Source: Bradyrhizobium sp. (lineage in GTDB: Bacteria; Pseudomonadota; Alphaproteobacteria; Rhizobiales; Xanthobacteraceae). From it: 60,243 nucleotides of DNA. Where the stretch lies: contig JAQGKC010000269.1 in the NCBI GenBank assembly GCA_028290305.1, forward strand, positions 1 to 60,243. Direction: 5' to 3'. Below, in pieces: positions 34,135 to 42,195 of the stretch. The notes beneath the pieces were generated by a model, which was given only the letters and a program-made list of their open reading frames with translations, made no database searches and was not told the DNA's origin. How positions within the stretch are numbered: position 1 is the first letter of the stretch; the number at the start of each line of letters is the position of its first letter. The position numbers were made by a program, and so were the translations under genes.

Positions 34135-35381
34135 GACGTAGACGCTCGGCCCTTCCCCTACCCCGCTACACGTTACACAAGCAGCTCAAGACGGGCTGGG
34201 GCTATTTTTTTAACGTCCCAAGTTGGGCGCGCGAGCGAGGTTGTCCACTGCAGAATGAACCGCTGGGTGCCGACTACGACAGGGCGGTACAGCGGGCGGA
34301 GAGAATTTTGCTGCCGGCGTTTGATAGCTGGCGCAGCGGCGGAGAGGACGCGACCTCCGTTGTCGGCGTGGTCGTCGGAACACTGGACTGGATGTTTCAC
34401 GAATATCGTCGAACGTGGCCGCAAAAAACCGCTAAGCGACTACAAGCCTTGAGCCCGGGTCAATGCCGCGTGCACGAGACCGGCATCAAGATGATCTGCG
34501 AATATCTATTACAGGACGGCAGACGCCTCGGGACCCGGCGGGTCTCGAGCATCGACACCGCTTTCGTCGATGACCTCTTTGGGAAACTTCTTTTCAAGGA
34601 GGTCATGGGCGAGAAGGTTGAACGCCGCACCACGGTCAATCACGCCATGAAGACCGCGCGTACAGCGTGGAATACGGTGTCGCGCGCCAACCCCCGCGTA
34701 TTCCCGCCGAAAAATCCGTTCGAGAAGATGGGCCTACAATCGAACTCGCGCGAAACGCCGCATGCGACGTTTGCGGAGTTGGCGGCGTTTCGCGCCAAGG
34801 CAATCGAAATGGGATATCCCTCGCTCGCGACTGGGGCTCTAATCGGGTGGGAACTGCTGCAGCGCGAGGCGCACATGTTCATCCGTTTCGTGGCCGAACA
34901 TTACCGACCGGCGAGCCGACCAAACCACGTCTATGTCATCAATTACAAGACCAGCACCGGGTCTTGGGAGCCGTTGTTCAATGCCAAGGGCAAGCCGCTC
35001 TATCCGGTGTTGATGGCCGAACTCGACGCGATCAAAGCATTGCGGCCGACGGGTGGCTTGATGCTGCGCAGAGACGGCAGCAGCCTGCCGTGGTTTGGCA
35101 AGGGAGAGATACTCACCCAGGTTCAGCGCATTTCGAAGAAGGTCATCATTGCAGCGGGCCTGAGGTCCGAACTGACCTTTACTTCATTCGGTCGCCACGG
35201 CGGCACTACGGAAGCGAGCACCTCTGGATTGACCGAGACGCAGCTGATGCAAAAAGGCCAGTGGTCGTCGACAGCGGCAATGGCGCACTACCTGCACGAC
35301 GATGATGAGGCCAAGCAGGACGCACAAATGAAGCGCATCAAGCGGCGTGCAAAACTCGCGAAGCAAGCGACCGTAAAGTGA
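34131..35381 (+). CDS. Tyrosine site-specific integrase
   Basis: This 416-residue phage/ICE-type tyrosine recombinase has an N-terminal arm-binding region and a SAM-like core-binding domain (about 85-200). The catalytic domain has the box I Arg in WELLQREAHMF, a Lys-bearing strand YVINYKTSTGS, the box II RHGGTTE and GQWSSTAAMAHYLH with the nucleophilic Tyr. It runs toward the 3' end of tRNA-Gly and stops 73 bp short, the classic arrangement at the edge of a tRNA-targeted island. The GTG start has GGAGG and overlaps the small upstream gene. It probably catalyses integration into, and excision from, the tRNA-Gly gene. Confidence 0.9.
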   Translation: MRRRRSALPLPRYTLHKQLKTGWGYFFNVPSWARERGCPLQNEPLGADYDRAVQRAERILLPAFDSWRSGGEDATSVVGVVVGTLDWMFHEYRRTWPQKTAKRLQALSPGQCRVHETGIKMICEYLLQDGRRLGTRRVSSIDTAFVDDLFGKLLFKEVMGEKVERRTTVNHAMKTARTAWNTVSRANPRVFPPKNPFEKMGLQSNSRETPHATFAELAAFRAKAIEMGYPSLATGALIGWELLQREAHMFIRFVAEHYRPASRPNHVYVINYKTSTGSWEPLFNAKGKPLYPVLMAELDAIKALRPTGGLMLRRDGSSLPWFGKGEILTQVQRISKKVIIAAGLRSELTFTSFGRHGGTTEASTSGLTETQLMQKGQWSSTAAMAHYLHDDDEAKQDAQMKRIKRRAKLAKQATVK

Positions 35382-35385
35382 ACAT

Positions 35386-35424
35386 TTGTCAGAATGGAAA
35401 TGCGCGGCTTGTCAGAATGAAAAT
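35386..35424 (+). repeat. Two 16-bp direct repeats beside the integrase, probable arm-type sites
   Basis: TTGTCAGAATGGAAAT (35386-35401) and TTGTCAGAATGAAAAT (35409-35424) match at 15 of 16 positions and start 23 bp apart, about two helical turns. They lie between the integrase stop and the tRNA-Gly 3' end. This is where arm-type binding sites for the integrase or binding sites for an excisionase are expected. Confidence 0.65.
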
Positions 35425-35453
35425 TTCTTGACGAGTTAAGCCATTGAAAACAT

Positions 35454-35527
35454 TGGAGCGGGTGAAGGGAATCGAACCCTCGTATTCAGCTTGGAAGGCT
35501 GCTGCTCTACCATTGAGCTACACCCGC
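35454..35527 (-). tRNA. tRNA-Gly (anticodon TCC)
   Basis: On the minus strand this is a full cloverleaf: acceptor GCGGGTG pairs with CACCCGC, the D arm has GCTC-AATGGTA-GAGC, the anticodon loop is CTTCCAA with TCC, and the T arm has GGTTCGATTCC. An encoded CCA follows. It remains intact, with its 3' end toward the integrase, so the island insertion restored the gene. It is the probable attachment target; the crossover core would lie in its 3' half. Confidence 0.95.
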
Positions 35528-35611
35528 TTATGGCCGATCACCTATCACGCCAGGCTGGCGGCCTCAACCGCTATGCACCGATTCGGATCGTCCCCGGGAC
35601 CTTGATTTTTC

Positions 35612-36383
35612 TCAGGCCGCGCGCACCGAGTTCAGGAACCTGGCGACTTCCAGCTTGAGCCGGTTGCTGTCGCGGGACATCGATTTTGCCGCCGAGAGGA
35701 CCTGCGAGGAGGCCGACCCGGTCTCGCCGGCGCCGTGCCGGACGTCGGAAATGTTCGAGCTCACCTGCATGGTGCCGTGCGCCGCCTGCTGCACGTTGCG
35801 GGAAATTTCCTGGGTTGCGGTGCCCTGCTCTTCCACCGCCGCGGCGATGGTCGATGAAATCTCGGAAATTCGTCCAATGATGAGGCCGATCTCCTTGATG
35901 GCAGCGACGGATCCTTGCGTCGCGGCCTGGATGCCGGTGATCTGCTGGCCGATCTCGCCGGTCGCTTTCGCGGTTTGCTCGGCCAGCGCTTTGACCTCGG
36001 ACGCCACCACGGCGAAGCCACGCCCGGCCTCGCCGGCACGTGCTGCCTCGATGGTGGCGTTCAAGGCGAGCAGAGAACAGCAACAGAATCCCGATCACCG
36101 CAGCAGCCGTCCGGGCCATGCCCCGGAACGCGGTGTCGATATCGCTCATATATTCCGCGGAGGCGATCATCAGGTGCCACGGCCCGAAGCCCCTGATATA
36201 GGCGACCTTCTCCATCGGAATTTTGCCGTTGCCCCTGGGGAACGCATGATGATCCGTCCGGTGCGTGCCGGACATCGCGTCTCGGCAATTAAACGATCCA
36301 GATTCCTGCCGGCGATAAGGCAAGCGACCAGGCAGGTGACAGCCCCCACAAGGGGCTTTCCGGATTCTCGAAGACCGCATCAA
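35612..36383 (-). pseudogene. Decayed methyl-accepting chemotaxis protein gene
   Basis: Two pieces of one receptor lie in different frames. The upstream piece (about 36065-36290) reads PMEKVAYIRGFGPWHLMIAS and continues SAEYMSDIDTAFRGM, the end of a single-Cache domain, followed by a transmembrane helix. The downstream piece (to 35612) is the C-terminal signalling tip and helix, [20 protein letters not shown] and so on to the usual tail. The HAMP domain and the first half of the signalling domain are missing, and the junction near 36070 shifts frame. No full-length protein is possible. The damage lies next to the island attachment site but on the core side. Confidence 0.8.
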
Positions 36384-36472
36384 GCAATAGCGTTTTCAGG
36401 GTTACGTTCGCGTTAAGCCCGATTCTACGTAGATTTACGAGTGTATCGAACGCAGCAGCGGCGGGCGGCCCC

Positions 36473-36501
36473 TTAACAGGCAGCGATTCGATGCCTATAC
36501 T
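36473..36501 (+). promoter_or_regulatory. Promoter TTAACA-17-TATACT for the leader RNA
   Basis: TTAACA (36473-36478) and TATACT (36496-36501) are separated by exactly 17 bp, close to the sigma-70 consensus and unusually good for this GC-rich window. Transcription would begin near 36508, just before the hairpin-held Shine-Dalgarno sequence. Confidence 0.6.
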
Positions 36502-36520
36502 GATGTTTCCATCAACAACG

Positions 36521-36562
36521 AAAGGAGGTGATCCAGTGTCTTATACCAAGCGCTGTCACCTC
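36521..36562 (+). promoter_or_regulatory. Hairpin that sequesters an extended Shine-Dalgarno sequence
   Basis: AAAGGAGGTGATCC (36521-36534) is the exact complement of the 3' end of bacterial 16S rRNA, far longer than a usual ribosome site. Its centre, GAGGTGA (36525-36531), pairs perfectly with TCACCTC (36556-36562) inside the short ORF. In the folded RNA the ribosome site would be hidden, so translation should depend on unfolding. This points to translational regulation. Confidence 0.6.
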
Positions 36563-36580
36563 GCTGGGATCGCCCGCTAA
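36536..36580 (+). CDS. 14-residue leader-type peptide
   Basis: A GTG one base after the extended Shine-Dalgarno block opens a 14-codon frame, MSYTKRCHLAGIAR, ending in TAA. The spacing to the GGAGG core is 7 bases. The peptide is basic and has one Cys and one His. The ORF overlaps the sequestering hairpin, so ribosome movement would open it. It could be a leader peptide controlling downstream expression, or only a ribosome-docking frame in a regulatory RNA. Peptide expression has not been shown. Confidence 0.5.
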   Translation: MSYTKRCHLAGIAR

Positions 36581-36640
36581 GCGGATTCAAGCTTTGCAAC
36601 AGGGCGCTCTCAGCGCCTGGACCAGCGAGTGCAAAAGTTG

Positions 36641-36676
36641 GGGCGCGACGGGACAATCCCGCCGCGCCTTTTTATT
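36641..36676 (+). terminator. Intrinsic terminator of the leader RNA
   Basis: GGCGCG-AC-GGGA-CAA-TCCC-GC-CGCGCC followed by TTTTTATTTTT forms a strong hairpin with a small internal loop and a T-run. A smaller hairpin (GGCGCT/AGCGCC, about 36603-36617) precedes it. Together with the promoter this defines a transcript of about 165 nt, ending some 100 bp before the ribosome site of the YciI-family gene. Confidence 0.8.
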
Positions 36677-36787
36677 TTTCTATTTTCTCAAAAGGAGATT
36701 TTCCGAAACGCGGGAATTGTCGGGATTTGCTCCGGCGAAACGTCCTGCGGATGCGGATCAGCCAATCCCGCAACGAAGGAGGTTCCG

Positions 36788-37222
36788 ATGCTTTACGCCA
36801 TCCTGGCCTATCATGTGGAAGCCGATGTCATGTCCTGGACTCCCGAAGAGGATGCGGCGCTGATGAGCGATCTGCATCAGGTCCATGATCGACTTAAGCA
36901 AGAGGGGCGGCTTGGCCCGGCGGCGCGCTTGGGTGCGACGAAGAGCGCCCGCACCTTGCGAGGTCCGGGTGCCGGACTGGTCATCGATGGTCCGTTTGCC
37001 GAGACCAAGGAACAGTTATTGGGCCTCTACATAGTGGACTGCGCGACCGAAGAAGCCGCCATCGAGGCTGCTCGCGACCTGCGCCGCGTCAATCCCACCG
37101 CGGTCTACGAGATCCGCGCCGTCTCCCTCTATCTTCCCGGCGTGCCTTTCCCGGTGACGGAGGTCGCGGCCGGCAGCGATCATACCGCCCCCTTTGGCGG
37201 GGTCCGGACCGCCAGCAGTTGA
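36788..37222 (+). CDS. YciI/YCII-family (DGPF-domain) protein
   Basis: This 144-residue protein of the YCII fold starts MLYAILAYHVE and has the defining DGPFAETKEQLLG motif, followed by ATEEAAIEAARDLRRVNPTA and a VYEIRAV strand. The family has a ferredoxin-like fold. Members are often encoded beside ECF sigma factors and have unclear chemistry, with the His/Asp pair thought to be catalytic. The ATG is preceded by AAGGAGG. The leader RNA with its own terminator lies upstream, so expression may depend on terminator read-through, or the gene may have a separate promoter. Confidence 0.85.
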   Translation: MLYAILAYHVEADVMSWTPEEDAALMSDLHQVHDRLKQEGRLGPAARLGATKSARTLRGPGAGLVIDGPFAETKEQLLGLYIVDCATEEAAIEAARDLRRVNPTAVYEIRAVSLYLPGVPFPVTEVAAGSDHTAPFGGVRTASS

Positions 37223-37444
37223 GCAGGTCAGGCATGGACCGGCTCAGCCGACAATTGGAGTCGCGCCGCGCATTCGAGAAATGACGGCAGTGCTACCTCC
37301 CCGAAGCTTCGGGAGACATGCTGATTTCGCAATCAAGATACGCTTAGTCGTCGTTCAGAAGCGCAGCGGTTTGAGCTTCGTCGGGGGACTGAGCTTCGAC
37401 TTTGAGGATGCAAATCCTGCGGAGCGTGCCAGCGCGAAGCAGGA

Positions 37445-37530
37445 TGGTGGGGGAAGAAGGACTCGAACCTTCGAAGTCGTAAGACGGCTGATTTACAGTC
37501 AGCTCCCTTTGCCACTCGGGACACTCCCCC
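37445..37530 (-). tRNA. tRNA-Tyr (anticodon GTA)
   Basis: This minus-strand class II tRNA has acceptor GGGGGAG with TTCCCCC, anticodon loop CTGTAAA (GTA) and a long variable arm CGTCTTACGACTTCG. It also has T arm AGGTTCGAGTCCTTC and an encoded CCA. The long variable arm and GTA anticodon identify bacterial tRNA-Tyr. No integrase lies next to it. Confidence 0.95.
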
Positions 37531-37736
37531 GCTCAACAGCATCGATAGCCTACCCGCCGAGATGGCGACAAATATAAGGGCCATGGATGAAGTTAAAACC
37601 GGGCTCCGATGGCGGGCTCCCGGTCGGCGCGTTTATGACGGAAGGGCCATGGCAAAGTCAACCAATGGGAGCCCCCAATATGTGCCTTCCGACGGCCCAA
37701 ATTGCCATTGCCCGGAACCCGTGAGACAAGCCAGCC

Positions 37737-38564
37737 ATGAGCGATCGTGATCGAAAGCCGCAATTCCGGCGCGGAGGCGGCAAACCACCGGATAAGGACC
37801 GCGGATTCGGCCGCCGGCCGGCCTGGCGCGACCGCGAGGCGGGCCCGGACGGTCCGATCATCCTGTATGGCTGGCACACGGTGGCGGCGGCGCTGGCCAA
37901 TCCGCAGCGGCAGATTCGCAAGCTATGGCTCACCGAAAACGCCGCGCGGCGCCTTGCCGATGACAAGATCGACACCCGCGTGACGCCGGAAATCGTGCGG
38001 CCGAGCCTGATCGACCAGCGCCTCGGTCCCGACGCCGTGCATCAGGGCCTATTGGCCGAGGCCGAACCCCTGCCCTCGCCGGATATCGATACGCTGGCGC
38101 AGGAAGGCATCGTGCTGGTGCTTGACCAGATCACCGATCCGCACAATGTCGGCGCGATCATGCGCTCGGCGGCGGCGTTCGCGGTCAAGGCCATCGTCAC
38201 CACGGCGCGTCACAGCCCCGAAGCAACCGGCGTGCTGGCGAAATCCGCCTCTGGCGCGCTTGAACTGGTGCCGCTGGTCACCGTGCAAAATCTCGCGCGC
38301 GCGCTCACGGAGTTGAACGACCAGGGCTTCATGACGGTCGGGCTCGACAGCCAGGGCAGCGAAAATCTCGGCGCGGTGACCCTGCGGCAACCCTTGGTGC
38401 TGGTGCTGGGCGCGGAAGGCAAGGGCTTGCGGCAGTTGACGCGCGAGACCTGCAGCGTGGTGGCGCGGCTCGACATGCCCGGCGAAATCAAGAGCCTCAA
38501 CGTTTCGAATGCCGCGGTGCTGGCACTCTATATCGGCGCCAGCCGGCTCGGCCTGATGGGTTGA
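37737..38564 (+). CDS. rlmB: 23S rRNA (guanosine-2'-O-)-methyltransferase RlmB, TrmH family
   Basis: This 275-residue protein has a basic, Arg/Gly-rich N-terminus, then a substrate-binding domain (about 38-110: ILYGWHTVAAALANPQRQIR) and a SPOUT methyltransferase domain with a C-terminal knot. Motif 1 is DPHNVGAIMRSA, motif 2 LVLGAEGKGL, and motif 3 DMPGEIKSLNVSNAAVLALY, which forms the SAM-binding knot. RlmB methylates the ribose of a guanosine in the 23S peptidyl-transferase P-loop (G2251). Length and motifs fit the family. It is followed by a 13-bp stem-loop shared with a convergent gene. Confidence 0.93.
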   Translation: MSDRDRKPQFRRGGGKPPDKDRGFGRRPAWRDREAGPDGPIILYGWHTVAAALANPQRQIRKLWLTENAARRLADDKIDTRVTPEIVRPSLIDQRLGPDAVHQGLLAEAEPLPSPDIDTLAQEGIVLVLDQITDPHNVGAIMRSAAAFAVKAIVTTARHSPEATGVLAKSASGALELVPLVTVQNLARALTELNDQGFMTVGLDSQGSENLGAVTLRQPLVLVLGAEGKGLRQLTRETCSVVARLDMPGEIKSLNVSNAAVLALYIGASRLGLMG

Positions 38565-38573
38565 GCGTTAAGA

Positions 38574-38614
38574 ACATCAGCGCCCGCTCGCATGATGCGA
38601 ACGGGCGCTGATGT
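38574..38614. terminator. Bidirectional stem-loop between convergent genes
   Basis: ACATCAGCGCCCG and CGGGCGCTGATGT form a perfect 13-bp stem around a 15-base loop, between rlmB and the convergent Tyr/His-rich protein gene. There is no strong T-run, so it may work as a processing or stabilising hairpin as well as a terminator. Confidence 0.7.
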
Positions 38615-38632
38615 CTTCAGTTGATCTGGCGA

Positions 38633-39235
38633 TCAGTAATAGCGGCGCAGCGTGTGCTCGCGATAACCGTAGTGGCCGTAGTGGTGTGGCGCGCCGTAGC
38701 CGTAACCGTAGCGCATGCTGTGATGTGGCGCATAGCCGTGATGGGATCCGTATCCGTACCGATAGCCGGTGTGCGCGTGCCAAGGGCGCAAGTAAGAATG
38801 GTAGTGCGAATGAGCGCGATAGCTGTAGACCGCGGGGCCTTCAACGTTGGGGGCGCCGTCATAATAGTGCGTGGTGGCGTTGGCATAGCGACCGCCATCG
38901 TAGCCATAGTGATAGGGATGATGACGGTAGGCACCCCAGCCGGACACCGCGCTTTCCTGATAGGTCGGATAGGGCGCGAAATTGCCGGGACCGGTATAGG
39001 TCGGGCCCTGATTGACATAGTAATACTGCTGCACCGGATCGGGCAGCCGCTCATAGGCCCAGCCGCCGCAGCCGCTGTTGCAACCTGAATAGACCGGGGC
39101 CGGAACGTAGCTCTGCGCGCACGGGCTGCACGGCGAGCACGAATCTCCGAACAATCCGCCGCACGCCATCGCCGGCGCCGCGCTCGCGGCCACCACGGCG
39201 ATTGCCGCAACCAATCCTGAAATCGTCTGACGCAT
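38633..39235 (-). CDS. Secreted Tyr/His/Gly-rich protein
   Basis: This 200-residue protein starts with a clear Sec signal peptide ending APAMA, followed by a Cys-rich stretch (CGGLFGDSCSPCSPC and a later SGCNSGCGG). The rest is low-complexity and rich in Tyr, His and Gly (for example GYRYGYGSHHGYAPHH). No enzyme motif is present. Proteins of this composition are common in Bradyrhizobium-type genomes, presumably in the periplasm or envelope, and metal binding is possible through His and Cys. I know no defined function. Confidence 0.8.
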   Translation of the reverse strand: MRQTISGLVAAIAVVAASAAPAMACGGLFGDSCSPCSPCAQSYVPAPVYSGCNSGCGGWAYERLPDPVQQYYYVNQGPTYTGPGNFAPYPTYQESAVSGWGAYRHHPYHYGYDGGRYANATTHYYDGAPNVEGPAVYSYRAHSHYHSYLRPWHAHTGYRYGYGSHHGYAPHHSMRYGYGYGAPHHYGHYGYREHTLRRYY

Positions 39236-39274
39236 TACTCTCTCCTGTGGATTTGTTTCTTTTTTGACGTAGGT

Positions 39275-39769
39275 TTAGTTTGGAAGCTTCCGGGGTTTTC
39301 GATACCGGGGCTGTTGCGGTTGGTTTGAAAAATCCTGCGGTATGCCCTCGCCACCAATTTGCGGGGCGACGATCACCGGCGGCGGATACAGCGGCACTTC
39401 AGGCTGTGCCTTGGGTGGGGCCGATTGCGCGGACCATGACTCGTGATAGCTCTCCGCGGGCTGCGGCAGTCTGCGGTTGGTAGGTGGCTCGATTTCGAGA
39501 CGCCCGTAGCCGGGCATATGACCCAAACTCGGATAGTAATGTCCAACATGCGGCTCGGGATCGACGTAGCGGCCGCCATAGACGGTGGGCTGCACGTGCT
39601 GGCCCTTGGCAAGACCCCAGTCGCCTTCGACGACGGCATAGGACGCATCGATACCGTTAATGAAGACGGGCACACCGGGACGGCCCGGAATCACGATATC
39701 GAAGCCGTCGCTGGCCAAAGCCGGCAGCGCCGTTCCGATCAGAATAGCCAGTGCAAGTCCCACGCGCAT
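39275..39769 (-). CDS. Exported proline-rich hypothetical protein
   Basis: From the chosen ATG this 164-residue protein starts MRVGLALAILIGTALPALA, a good signal peptide. A short domain follows with IVIPGRPGVPVFINGIDASY and VVEGDWGLAKG, then a long Pro/Gln/Tyr-rich tail. An in-frame ATG 17 codons upstream would place a charged stretch before the signal peptide and is less likely. The tail composition suggests an extended, surface or periplasmic segment. No known family was recognised. Confidence 0.72.
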   Translation of the reverse strand: MRVGLALAILIGTALPALASDGFDIVIPGRPGVPVFINGIDASYAVVEGDWGLAKGQHVQPTVYGGRYVDPEPHVGHYYPSLGHMPGYGRLEIEPPTNRRLPQPAESYHESWSAQSAPPKAQPEVPLYPPPVIVAPQIGGEGIPQDFSNQPQQPRYRKPRKLPN

Positions 39770-39930
39770 TGCTTTTGGGTTCCGTTTCTCACGGCAACCT
39801 AACTGAACGTGCATTGCCAAGGGTTAAAGCTGCCGGCCAAACTTCCGGTAAGCCTAACGCGTCAGCATTTGCGCTCGTTCAATTGCGAGCGATCGCGGTA
39901 GGAAGTGTTAACGCGGCAAGCGCGGTGTGA

Positions 39931-40626
39931 TTACGCAAGCGTCATGGCGTAAATCGTCATGACGCCGATCGCGACGGTGATGATGCCGACGGCACCCTGC
40001 AGGCCGCGATTGGCCCAGGTCAGCCAGCGCGCCGAGACCGCCAGCGGCACCGCAATCACCGTCGATAGCGCGCCCATGCCGAACATCGAGCCGATCCCGA
40101 ACAGCGCGACATAACCGAGGCCGATGGCGGGTGTGGATGCCTGCGATACTGTCAGCACCAGCAGCGCCGCCGAGCCGGCCATGCCGTGCATCAATCCGAC
40201 CAGCAGCGTGCGCCAGCGAAAGCCATGCTCATGCGTGTGGGCGGCGCGGGCGTGTGGAACGGTTTCACCGGCATGGCTGTGGACGTGGAAGTGCACCGTG
40301 CCGTCGTTGTGACCGTGCCTGTGAAAATGCACGCGGTCGCGCCACAGCCGCCACAGTACATGCACACCGAGTCCGACCAGCATGAGGCCGACGGCGGTTT
40401 CAATCGGCCGTGCGAAATATTCGGGAATCGCGTGACCCAGCAGGATCGCGGCGCCGGCAAAGACGAACAGGGTCAGGGTGTGGCCGAGCCCCCAGGTCAA
40501 GCCATGCTTGACGATATCGCCGACATCGGTGCGGCGCGCGGCGATGCTGGACACCGCGGCGATATGATCGGCCTCAAGCGCGTGCTGCATGCCCAGCAGA
40601 AACCCCAACCCCAGAATTCCGAACAT
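39931..40626 (-). CDS. UreH/HupE-like metal (nickel/cobalt) transporter
   Basis: This 231-residue membrane protein starts MFGILGLGFLLGMQHALEAD, whose HALEADH motif matches the HX4DH-type nickel/cobalt signature of NiCoT-like and UreH proteins. Six or so hydrophobic helices follow. Between helices 3 and 4 there is a His-rich loop (HFHRHGHNDGTVHFHVHSHA), presumably a metal-collecting segment. Further motifs are GLTWGLGHTLTLF and LMHGMAGSAALLVL. It probably moves Ni2+ or Co2+, or serves metallocentre assembly. The start follows GCAGGGGG. Neither urease nor hydrogenase genes are in view. Confidence 0.82.
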   Translation of the reverse strand: MFGILGLGFLLGMQHALEADHIAAVSSIAARRTDVGDIVKHGLTWGLGHTLTLFVFAGAAILLGHAIPEYFARPIETAVGLMLVGLGVHVLWRLWRDRVHFHRHGHNDGTVHFHVHSHAGETVPHARAAHTHEHGFRWRTLLVGLMHGMAGSAALLVLTVSQASTPAIGLGYVALFGIGSMFGMGALSTVIAVPLAVSARWLTWANRGLQGAVGIITVAIGVMTIYAMTLA

Positions 40627-40883
40627 GTGCCCCCTGCTTGTCTCGCCGTCTCGACGGAACCGGAATTTCACATCGGATTGCAGGCGACACAACCAAATTC
40701 CATTGCCACCCGGGCTTGGCAGGTCGCCAGGGAACAACGTCACGTGGAACCGAGGCGCGGCCAGGGTGTGTCGCCTCCGGGTCTCGCGTTATCACATCTG
40801 TTTGAAACGACCGCGCCGAAAACCTGGAACGTCCGTTCGGGCCCGCGCTTAGCTCTGGGTTCTCACCTCAACGGAGAAAACAC

Positions 40884-41432
40884 ATGACAAAACTCAGACT
40901 TCTCGGCGCTGCCGCCGTAGTTCTTTCATCCGCGCTGGCGAGCCCGGCAATGGCGCAGCAGGTCATTTATAATCCCGGCTATTGCGCGCAATTTTATCCA
41001 AACGCCAACTGCCAGAACAAGGGACCGAACAACCCCTATACCGGCAGCTATCAACGCCGGGCCGCGTATCGAAGCGATAGCAACGGCTGGAACAACAACA
41101 ACCCCAACTGGAACAGTGAGTGGAACAATAGCTGGAACGATAACGGCTGGGACCGCCGCCGTGGTTCAGACTTCGGGCCCGGCGACCTTGCGGCAGGCGT
41201 GGTCGGCGGCGCCGTAGCTACAGCCGGTGCCGCAGTGGGCACGGCCGGCGCGATCGCCACGGCGCCGTTCCGTGGCAACTCCTATGCCTATTATAACAAT
41301 GGCTACAACAATGGCTGGAACGGCTACGACAGCGGCTGGTATCATCAGAGTTACGCCGAGCGCAACGGCTTCGTCTGTCAGCCCGGTAAGTGGTTCAAGG
41401 GCGAAGACGGCCACCGGCACATTTGCCAATAA
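40884..41432 (+). CDS. Exported Asn/Trp/Gly-rich protein
   Basis: This 182-residue protein has a signal peptide ending SPAMA. It has two Cys near the mature N-terminus (YCAQFYPNANCQNKG), an Asn/Trp-rich stretch (NGWNNNNPNWNSEWNNSWND), a Gly/Ala-rich segment that could be a glycine-zipper membrane helix (about 98-128), and a C-terminal domain FVCQPGKWFKGEDGHRHICQ. The glycine-zipper layout resembles outer-membrane-associated lipoprotein-like proteins. The ATG is preceded by GGAGAAA. A clear terminator follows. Confidence 0.78.
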   Translation: MTKLRLLGAAAVVLSSALASPAMAQQVIYNPGYCAQFYPNANCQNKGPNNPYTGSYQRRAAYRSDSNGWNNNNPNWNSEWNNSWNDNGWDRRRGSDFGPGDLAAGVVGGAVATAGAAVGTAGAIATAPFRGNSYAYYNNGYNNGWNGYDSGWYHQSYAERNGFVCQPGKWFKGEDGHRHICQ

Positions 41433-41453
41433 GTCATCCACATCGCGAAGACG

Positions 41454-41480
41454 AAAAGGGCGGCTCAGGCCGCCTTTTTC
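41454..41480 (+). terminator. Intrinsic terminator
   Basis: GGCGGC-TCAG-GCCGCC with flanking AAAAG and a TTTTT run follows the Asn-rich protein gene by about 25 bp. It may also serve the convergent 98-residue protein gene on the minus strand, because the A-run forms a T-run there. Confidence 0.85.
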
Positions 41481-41529
41481 AAATGATTGCGGTCCGCGAT
41501 TTTTGGATTTTCGGCGCTGACCCTTCAAG

Positions 41530-41826
41530 TCATCGAGTTGTGCAGGCTTTCAGGTACCGCGTGCGTGCATCCCTTTCGGCGGCGGCCGCATCAAGGGAAG
41601 CACCGAGACACCACTCGTAATGAACCGCAAACTCGGTCGACCAGCGCGCGCCCTGCAAGCCGGCGCCGCAGCGAGGGGTGGCCAGCGCTCCCCGCACCTG
41701 GGTGAGCGCCGCCTGGGCATATGGTTTGCAGAACCCGGGATCCGCCGCGTGGGCGGTGGTGGCCAGTCCCGGGGCAAGAAGCATGGACAGGACACATGCA
41801 AAGGCCGGCAGCAGCCTGTTCGCCAT
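41530..41826 (-). CDS. Small exported Cys-containing protein
   Basis: This 98-residue protein has a signal peptide ending AHAA, and a mature part with four Cys (PGFCKPYAQAALTQVRGALA, RCGAG, WCLGAS, ACTTR) and regular spacing that suggests two disulfides. No enzyme motif is present. The ATG is preceded by GGGAGAAG. Proteins of this small periplasmic type are recurrent in rhizobia, and the function is unknown. Confidence 0.75.
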   Translation of the reverse strand: MANRLLPAFACVLSMLLAPGLATTAHAADPGFCKPYAQAALTQVRGALATPRCGAGLQGARWSTEFAVHYEWCLGASLDAAAAERDARTRYLKACTTR

Positions 41827-42052
41827 GTCGCTTCTCCCCAGACGGACTTGATTCCCTCCATCGAATGTAGCATCCGTCGCGGCATCGCATATGCCTTTGA
41901 AGGAGGACTTTCGTGCCTGTAGCCCTCGCCCGGCAACTCTGGTATCTGACGGCGCGCCTCCCCGCAGACACTGGCTGCGGGAGACAAAAATGACAAAACT
42001 TCTCAGGCGTCCCGTCTCAGGCGTCGACGCGATGAGTGAGATCGTTTTGTTG

Positions 42053-42127
42053 GCCGGTTTAGCTCAGCGGTAGAGCAGCGGTTTTGTAAACCGAAGGTCG
42101 GGAGTTCAATCCTCTCAACCGGCACCA
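42053..42127 (+). tRNA. tRNA-Thr (anticodon TGT)
   Basis: The cloverleaf has acceptor GCCGGTT/AACCGGC, D arm GCTC-AGCGGTA-GAGC, anticodon loop TTTGTAA (TGT), T arm GGGAGTTCAATCCTCTC and an encoded CCA. No integrase or repeated 3' end is seen beside it. Confidence 0.96.
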
Positions 42128-42195
42128 TTTCAGAATGAGAACGTCAAAACAAAACGAAACGATATTTCCAGACGGTACGTGGTAATGGCGAGCGG

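Noticed and set aside
1..35450. A second copy of the tRNA-Gly 3' end as left attachment site
   Set aside because: No convincing copy of the tRNA-Gly 3' half was noticed by eye in the window, so the left border is taken to lie upstream. A computed search would be needed to exclude it.
42053..42127. tRNA-Thr as a second island attachment site
   Set aside because: No integrase, repeat or foreign-looking gene block lies next to it.
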